NCBI GenBank assembly: GCA_026120185.1 | Contig: JANUWF010001110.1 | Span: 2,794,501-2,858,500, forward strand | From: Voacanga thouarsii | Taxonomy: Eukaryota; Streptophyta; Magnoliopsida; Gentianales; Apocynaceae | DNA: 64,000 bases | Direction of reading: 5' to 3' | Shown: positions 56,862 to 64,000 of the stretch, piece by piece | Position numbering within the stretch: the first letter of the stretch is position 1 | Layout of the letters: each line of letters begins with the position of its first letter | Translations under genes and position numbers: made by a program | The notes under the pieces: generated by a model | Database searches by the model: none | Told to the model about the DNA's origin: nothing | Seen by the model: only the letters and a program-made list of their open reading frames with translations

Positions 56862-58554
56862 TGTAGGATTTCTATCATGCATAATCAGATTAAGCGCAAC
56901 GGAAAACAACAAGAAATCCAAACCATGGATCACAGGTTTGCAATAGAAACGGGAAAAAGGAGAAGATTGTGTTTATTACCTCGTGAAGCCAGAATTCAAA
57001 AAATTTCAGAAACAAGAACGCATGCGCGATCCAGATTATCCAAAACCGTTCACTGCAGCTCAACTGAAATCCAAGAAAGAACTCCCTCTAATGATAATCC
57101 ACACAAGGTTGAATGCTCACAATCTCACAATTCTATGCTAGTAGAATTCGGGAGGCTAGGGTTTTGATCAAGAAGAGAGACGGCTAGGGTTTGATCAAGA
57201 GAGAGGCAGAGAAACGGTTTCTCTGTTATTGCATGAATGATCTGTCTCTAACCCTAAGGAAACCGTTTCCTTATATTTATAGATTTATAATTACCATAAA
57301 TTGTAACTTAGTCATTTAACGTCCAATTGTCAACAAATTGGTCCTTGAAGTTTACTTAATTACAATTAGGTCCCATGAATTATAACAAACTTATAATTCA
57401 CCTATAAATATATTCCCTTCTCTTAATTAACCCCACAATATTATCAAATAATATATTTGAGCATTCAAACCTTTATTGTGTGTGACCCATTAGGTTTCCT
57501 GGTCTTATTGGTAGCATAATATGAATTAATTCTAACAATATTAGAATTAATAATCCTTAATAAAATAAAGGATTAAATTTATTAATTCTCTAATTAATAA
57601 ATTCATATTTAGCATATCAAGAGCGACATCTAGCAATGACTCTTGACCACCCAAAAGTCCAGAAAGTCATGTGGCTTGACATGAACCTTTCAATACCAAA
57701 TTATCAGTGCAATAAACTCCTTTCAACATACAATATCTCATTCGGTCTAGAGTATGGAATTAGTGCCAACTCCCTCCAGAATATTATTAATTCTGGCCCG
57801 AATATTTTAGTACTTGTTCAAGAAATCCATTACTCGATATGTGTATCAATTGGAACCATTTCCATCACATAGTCACCTTGGCCAAGGACTTCATGAGTAA
57901 TGATTTCTACAAGTGGCTTTGAGATATACTCTCCTACTATTAGGAGTGGTGAATCCTTTATTGACCCTCTCAACTACTTTCGTTTACTTTACGTTGTACC
58001 TAATATCCATCCCATAGGCGGTCCTAGATAAGACTCCAAAGATTAGAATCAAAGTACAACGCTCGATAAACAAAGTACCTTAGAGATCTCAAGTCTAAGG
58101 ATACTTGCACACTTGCTATAATGAGATTCTATCACTGGCACTAAATAGTTATCCAAGTGATTATCTCATAGCTAGGTCATCCAATGAAATTATTTAAAAA
58201 CAAGCATCCACACGTTAATCCTGAGTATCCCAATACACACAGATATGAGAACCACCGCTTGATCCAATCAAGAGATATAACATGTGCCAGTCTTGGCGTA
58301 TTAATAATGTCCCATCTTATTAATACTATGATTGGGGATTATTTAAGTACAAACACTGCATAGTGTAGTAGGAATCTCACATCATGATCTCTATCATGAT
58401 TTCCTTACCACTGTGTTGTCCTAGGGACTTTATCTAACGGTTTGTACACATATTTAGATATAAAAATCAAAATGAAAGATAAAGAATGCCTCTTATTAAT
58501 TTAATATGCAATATACATGGTATAAGTGACTGCCTCTAGGGCACAACACTAACA
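56862..58554 (-). mobile_element. Solo copia LTR (variant family) inside G1
   Basis: 1693 bp, starting TGTAGGATTTCTATC and ending CACAACACTAACA, flanked by the perfect duplication GAAAC (56857-56861 and 58555-58559). The outer 750 bases on the right align with the other copia LTRs. The left ~500 bases differ, so it is a distinct subfamily. G3 at about 19890 shows the empty site. It contains the hairpin variant 57576-57603. Confidence 0.92.
57576..57603. other. LTR hairpin, 12-bp stem with compensated pairs, CTCT loop
   Basis: AATTTATTAATT and AATTAATAAATT are perfect reverse complements across CTCT. Compared with GGTTTATTAATT/AATTAATAAACC at 32955, both outer G-C pairs have become A-T pairs on both arms, and the stem is kept. 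Confidence 0.7.
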
Positions 58555-61431
58555 GAAACAAAGATGGAAAATTTTTGTATAGGATTTCACAAGTTGCTGG
58601 AATTTTCTGGGCAGCCTTTGCTGTCATTTTCTAGTCAGTTTGCAGAGGATTTGAAGGGGAATTCAGAGGTCTTTCAAGGCTGGTTTCTAGCCTTTTGTAT
58701 GGAGGAAAAATGTGGCTAAGGTGCTGGTGAAAAACTAGAACAAAACAGCTTGGTTCAAGCTCACCTAAGCTGTGAATTTGCCCAAAAAATTTTCTTGTTT
58801 GCACAGCATTTGTGCACTCTGAATTTGGCCATAAAATTTCCGATTTCAAGCTGGTCAAGAGGGCTATTTTCTGGCAACATTTGGGAGGGAATGATGGTTG
58901 AAAATTTTGACACCTTGAATGCATAAGAAGCTGGAAAAATTCCACATTACTTCATGAAGAAAATGAACATAGCTAGAGTGGGGTTTGAAGGCTTGCAACC
59001 ATGGAGTTTAATCTCTTGAGAACCTTCCCCAATTCCTACCCATTTTCATACCCATTTTCGGTCCATAATGTAACACCCAACTACTTAGGCCCAACAGGGC
59101 CGAGGATGTCGCCCTGTCCAAAGGACAAGGGGTCTTTATAACTAAGTCACGTATAATAAAATATAATAAATACTTTAAAATTAAACTTATTACAACCCAA
59201 AAGATAAATACAGGAACAAATCCAAAATAAATTGTTTGCTACACTATCTCAAAACATCCATAAAGAAAACAACATAAAGTTTTCAAAACATAGACAACAA
59301 GTCTAGCTATTGACCTCCACCGCCGGATCAACCTGAAAACATAGTATACAACGTGATGAGATAAAAATCTCAGTAAGCTCGTGTGTGCTTTGAGTGTTTC
59401 AGGTAAAATAATTCATGTATGCAAGTTGTAAAAGTTTCATAAGAGAAAGTGCTGGCAAGCGTTAAATAAGTGTTGAAAATAAGGAGTGGTGTTTCGCTTT
59501 TCAAACCATACATGTGCACAATAAATACAACCACTCAAATGGGTAGCCATGGGTTATCACACGTTGGGCGCTATGACTAAATAACGGTCAGAATGCCACA
59601 CTTTGTGCAAACTGACAAAAAGGTAGGTGTACGGCATACCGGGTGAGATACTCCTCCATCTCTACACCCAAACTTACAGGTTGTCCACTCCAGAAACACA
59701 CAGTCTACATGACTGAAACTTGCTAGCTCGGACCGGCATGACCTACCGGACTGGCATCCTATCTAGGAAGGACTCACCCCTCAGAGGTGGCCACCTACTG
59801 AGAGACTTACCCTAACCCTTCAAAGACTAGTCCTGGTGATCTACCCTTATTAAGTACTCAACGTTGGTTGTCCCACTGGAGAGAAAATTGATCACACATT
59901 GTTTTATTTGAAAATAGCAATTAAGGGTTTCTAAAATTCTTGTCAAAGTTGGGTTTTAGAAAAAGTTTAGCATTTTGTGTAAAACTGCTTGTTTGATTTT
60001 CAAATGATTTGGTTGACTGGAATAAAAATGAAAAATAGTCCTTAATTGCCTTTACATAAGGAATGTCCATACATATCACATTTGGCTTGCCACAGTAAGT
60101 TTTGGTCTTCAAATAATTCCATGCAGGAACTTACCTGATTCTTTGCTTGCTCAAATTCAAAAATCTTCCAAGGCTGACCTAACCCCGCCTGGGGTAAACA
60201 CAAGACATAAGGTTATACTCAAGCTATATTCACTTACACAAATATTCCTAGTTCAACTTATTACAATCATGCCCTTAATGTCCTAAGATTTAAGGCTAGA
60301 TGATAAAGGATTTTATAAAATAAGTCTAGCTTGATAAGGTAAAATAACTAGGGGTTGTAAAAATAATTGCTGATAAGTTATAGGCTCAAAATAATAAATC
60401 TTGAGTGTTATTATTAATAAATAAACTAAGGTTTGAATTTTAAATAATATTAAGTCCTAAATAATATTAATAAATGGTAATTTAAAAATAATGTTACTTA
60501 AATAAATAATAAATTTACAATTAATTTTTAATTTTTTTAAATAGATAATAAATAATTAGTAATAAATAAAATTAATAATAATTAAATTAGATTAAATTTT
60601 GTTTAATAAATAACAAATAAAATTGAATATGAATAATATTTATGACTATAGGCCCACAAGGACATTAATATTTTATTTATTAATAGTATTTATATAAAAA
60701 GATCTTATTTAATATTATACATATGCATATATTAATTTTAATGAAAAAGATTATTTATTTGACTAGTAAAATATCAATATTTCATTTAATACCCCATTTC
60801 CAAAGCTTCCTGGAAATTTCGAAATCTTAGAGGAAAAATATAGTAATAATTTTAATTAAGATACTAAAATTTGCTAATTAAAATAACTTAGAATCCACAA
60901 GATCATGATCATAATTTTCCTACTGCTAACAAGAATCATGTACATATTCTCTAACATCAAACAACAAGCTAATCCATTCATGAACATAGGCTTAAATCTA
61001 CACATGCTATCACATGGCAAATCTCTACTAAGCATAATCATAACCATGGCTTCAATGAAGATAAGAACATGAAAATCCTATTCACCAAAGGTGTCATTTC
61101 ATCTAACATGCTTTAACCATCCATAATTTTCTTAAGACATAACGATCATATATTGATTGACAAGAAAATCCATATAGCTTAAACATGATCAATCACTCTC
61201 ATGTCCTACTCTCAATCCCTTCAAACATATGCTTATACTCAATCCCCCATTCATATACTATTCTCCCTATCAACATCTAAGAGACATGAATTCATAATTA
61301 AAAAGAAAGGTTAAGGAGAAATACTTGGTTGATGATTGCTTCGATGAAGATTTAAGAAGGTCCACGCGAGTGAAGGTCTTGAATTGTTCAAGAGTAAGAA
61401 AATAGCCATAGTTGTTGACCAACCATTTCGG

Positions 61432-61433
<2 letters not shown>

Positions 61434-61466
<33 letters not shown>
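61434..61466. repeat. GA microsatellite in G2
   Basis: It lies at nearly the same offset from the unit start as the G1 tract at 55967. Confidence 0.95.
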
Positions 61467-61467
<1 letters not shown>

Positions 61468-63087
61468 ATTAGAAAGGTATATCGAGAATTGAATGGAAAA
61501 GGATGAACAAAAAGGTTGTTCTTGATTTACCTTGTCGATGTTCTTGGGACCTTCAAGAAAAAGCTTATTTTGATCCGATTGAAAATTCTTGTTCACGTGT
61601 TTTTGTGTTATAAATATCAGAAATGAAGTCTAGGGATTAAGTAGAAGTGATCTGGAGTATTTGAGAGTGATTGGAGGTGTTTATAGTAGGTTTAGGCTTG
61701 AAGAAAAGTAGTGTGTGTTATTGGTGTTCTTGGTGTTTTTGGTGTTACTTGGTGAAAATGGAGAGAATGAGAGAAAAGGCTCACAATTTTCTGGAGTGTT
61801 GTTGGCTGAATGGTTTGGGGTAGATAGGAGTTTCGGTTTTCAGCTAGTGGGAGAGAGAGTGATCAGATTTTTTTGAAATTCGAATGGAGAAAATTGTGGA
61901 GTTGCTTGAGGTAGGAGGTTAGCTAATGGTGTTTGATTAAGGGGGGTTTCTTTGCTCTTCAATGGTGCCGGCTGGTTTGTTTTTCTTTGCTGAAATGAAT
62001 GAGGTCTGATAAGGCTTAAGGCTAGCTGAAATTCAGAGCTTAAATGGTAGAGGAATTCTGGTTGTATAGCTTAATACAAGGGGTGTTTTTATGGAGAAAA
62101 ATTCTGAAAATTTTGAAGTTCAAATGTAGTTTGAATGGAGTGATCTTAGGAGATGTTTGAGGTGTGGTTTTGGAGTCCAAGTGTTCAAGGTAAGTGTGAA
62201 GGTTAATGGTGTTCAGTCCATGACTGAACAAGGTTCAATTTGTAGAGGTTTGAGGGTAGTTTCTTCAGTCTATGGCTAAGGGAACAAGGCTGGAAATTTT
62301 TTGTTTCATAGTGCTCATGTTTCGAAGGTGTGCTGCAAATTCCTGTGCAGTTTTCTGCAATGCTTCAGCCCGTTTTGCAGAGGTTTTGAGAGATGTTCAA
62401 GGGTCCTTTAAGGCTGGTTTTCCAGCCTTCTTTATGGGGGAAAAATAGAGAAGTTTTGCTGGCTTGAAGGTGGAATAAAACAGCTTCATTTTTCTGGTTG
62501 AGAGTGGCGAAACTGCCCAGAATTTTTTCCTGGTTTTGTGCAGTTTGTGCAGTCCAAAAATTGCATAGAATTTTCAGCCCTCAAGCCACATGAAATGACC
62601 ATTTTTCTGGCAGTAAATGAATAGGTTTACTGGCTGAATTTTTTGAAAAGCTGGTTTGCAAAAATTCTGGAAAATTTCTAGATTTTCTTCACTAAAAATA
62701 TGAACAACATGAAGGTAGGATTGAAGGTTCTACCATGGTGATTTATTTCTCTTAGGAACTCATCCTAACTTCTCTCCTAATTTTAGCCAATTCTCTATCC
62801 TTCAAGACTGATTTTCAAAATTCAAGGTTGAAGAATTATCACAGAATTTTTTTGAAATTTAAAAGAAGAGATTTAATGGATTTTGGTTTATTTAAATTAT
62901 GAAGATGTTAGGACAAAGCTAGAGGTAATAAAAAGGACAAGAATTCCTCTAGAATTCTTTTTAGGACACAATGATAAGATTAAGACATTCTCTTCATGTC
63001 TCCCCTAAGACAACATTCCTATTTTTATGGAATGCAAGAAAACAAAAATTCAAACTTAATTAAGATAGCCATGATAAAACTTTAGGT

Positions 63088-63150
63088 GATGGGATTTGAA
63101 CTCATGACCTTAGAGATTAATTCCAAAGTTCTAACCACTAAACCACAACA
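63088..63150 (-). other. tRNA-like segment with pol III A and B boxes (G2 copy)
   Basis: Minus strand: GTGGTTTAGTGGTTAGAAC (box A-like) then GAGTTCAAATCCC (box B-like). It is in the same position and orientation in the LTR as the copies at 20692-20755 and 63699-63763. Confidence 0.5.
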
Positions 63151-63698
63151 ACTCTTGTTCTTATTTTCTCAGCCACATGTTCCTCTTATTTAATCCTTAA
63201 GCTAACTTCCTATTTTGACATCAAGCAAAATTACCATTTTACCCTTCCTACTCAATAAGCATATCTAAGCCTTTTAACCTATAAACCACCATTCTAAAGC
63301 ACATAAAATCATTCAAAAATATATATTCATACAAAATAATATGATATGCATCCCGACCCCCTTACTCTAGGGTTGGCTTTAGGTGGGGTTTCACACATAA
63401 GATGTCTTACACTTAGACATTTTTGAACCTTCAAAGCCACAACACTATACTGAAATTTTCTGGAATGAAATTGACTAGAACAAATTGACCAACCTAATGA
63501 ATTAAGAAGTAGGAAAAACTAAAGATCAAAAAGGGTATGAATTCCCTTGGAAATTTTTGTAGGGCAGAAGAGTAGGATTAGGATACTCTTATCATGTCTC
63601 CCCTAAGACAACACCTCTACTCTTCTCTGAAGCACACAAGGCTGAAAATACAACCTTCCCAAACAAAAAATAAAATTTAATCATGCTAATGCTCCAAT

Positions 63699-63763
63699 GA
63701 TGGAATTTGAACCAAAGACCTCCAGAATTAATTCTAAAGCTCTAACTACTAAAGCACAACAAC
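63699..63763 (-). other. tRNA-like segment with pol III A and B boxes (G1 copy)
   Basis: Minus strand: GTGCTTTAGTAGTTAGAGC (box A-like, two changes) and GGTTCAAATTCCA (box B-like). The palindrome AGAATTAATTCT lies between. Confidence 0.5.
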
Positions 63764-64000
63764 TCTTGTTCTTATTTTCTCTCTAAAATATTTTTCCTAT
63801 TTAATCCTTAAGATATCTCCCTATTTTCACCTCAAGCAAAAATTACCATTTTGCCCTTCTTACTCAATAAACATAATGAAGCCCTCAAGACTATAAACCA
63901 TAAATTCAAAGCACATAAAATCATATAAAAATATATTTAAACATGTAAATAAATATGATATGCATCCCAATCCCCTTACTCTAAGGTTGGTTTCGACTGG

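Larger units (their letters stand above)
59069..63395 (+). mobile_element. G2: complete 4.3-kb G-type LTR nested in G1
   Basis: A 4327-bp unit from TGTAACACCCAACTACT to GGGGTTTCACA, flanked by the perfect 5-bp duplication CATAA (59064-59068 and 63396-63400). The empty site is seen in G3 near 20390. TG...CA ends and the 5-bp duplication are those of an LTR integration. No gag or pol peptide is found, and there is no terminal repeat inside the unit, which favours a solo LTR. Confidence 0.88.
53630..64000 (+). mobile_element. G1: 4.3-kb G-type LTR with two nested insertions, runs off the window
   Basis: It starts TGTAACACCCCACTACC and aligns with G2 along its length once the solo copia LTR (56862-58554) and G2 (59069-63395) are removed. 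About 4.34 kb of the unit are present. The window ends about nine bases before the expected GGTTTCACA terminus. Neither copy has a coding frame with a known domain, a PBS, or an internal duplication of its ends, so each looks like a solo LTR of a very large-LTR element or a coding-free derivative. A GA microsatellite lies at 55967-56008. Confidence 0.75.

Overview
The window looks like repeat-rich, gene-poor nuclear DNA of a flowering plant, most likely a dicot. It is AT-rich and almost every recognisable coding stretch belongs to a decayed Ty3/gypsy or Ty1/copia LTR retrotransposon. I found no intact host gene, no rRNA, no functional tRNA gene and no prokaryotic-style operon. The species cannot be named from the sequence. 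Element boundaries below were placed by comparing repeat copies inside the window, TG...CA ends, 5-bp target-site duplications (TSDs), primer-binding sites (PBS) and polypurine tracts (PPT).

Layout, left half. A ~690-bp tandem repeat occupies the left edge and resumes at 10.6 kb and 21.7 kb. It is split by a Tat-type gypsy element (T1, 527-10561) that has two RNase H domains and an antisense coiled-coil reading frame. T1 itself carries a solo copia LTR (2717-4567). The tandem repeat is split again by a CACTA-like DNA transposon, whose repeat-dense ends lie at 10768-11345 and 20995-21741. Between those ends sit a chromovirus-type gypsy (T2, 13619-18969) and the right part of a 4.3-kb LTR (G3). 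From 22.6 to 27.8 kb there are LTR-like stretches and two minus-strand pol tail fragments.

Layout, right half. A minus-strand gypsy (T4, about 27.07-47.05 kb) is split by a 13.4-kb copia composite (27782-41179) with three LTRs and two internal regions. A plus-strand relative, T3 (47057-52842), keeps both LTRs, a triplicated gag segment and a protease remnant but has lost RT, RNase H and integrase. From 53.5 kb to the right edge the nesting is deep: a copia LTR contains a 4.3-kb LTR (G1), which contains a solo copia LTR (56862-58554) and a second 4.3-kb LTR of the same family (G2, 59069-63395).

How the parts relate. Each autonomous element once encoded Gag, protease, RT, RNase H and integrase; all are now broken by stops, frameshifts, active-site changes or insertions. 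In T1 and T2 the disrupting stops are mostly TAG, as expected from C-to-T decay at methylated CHG sites. The most interesting signals are the antisense frame of T1, a hairpin with compensatory changes in the copia LTRs, and the large coding-free G LTR with tRNA-like pol III boxes in every copy.
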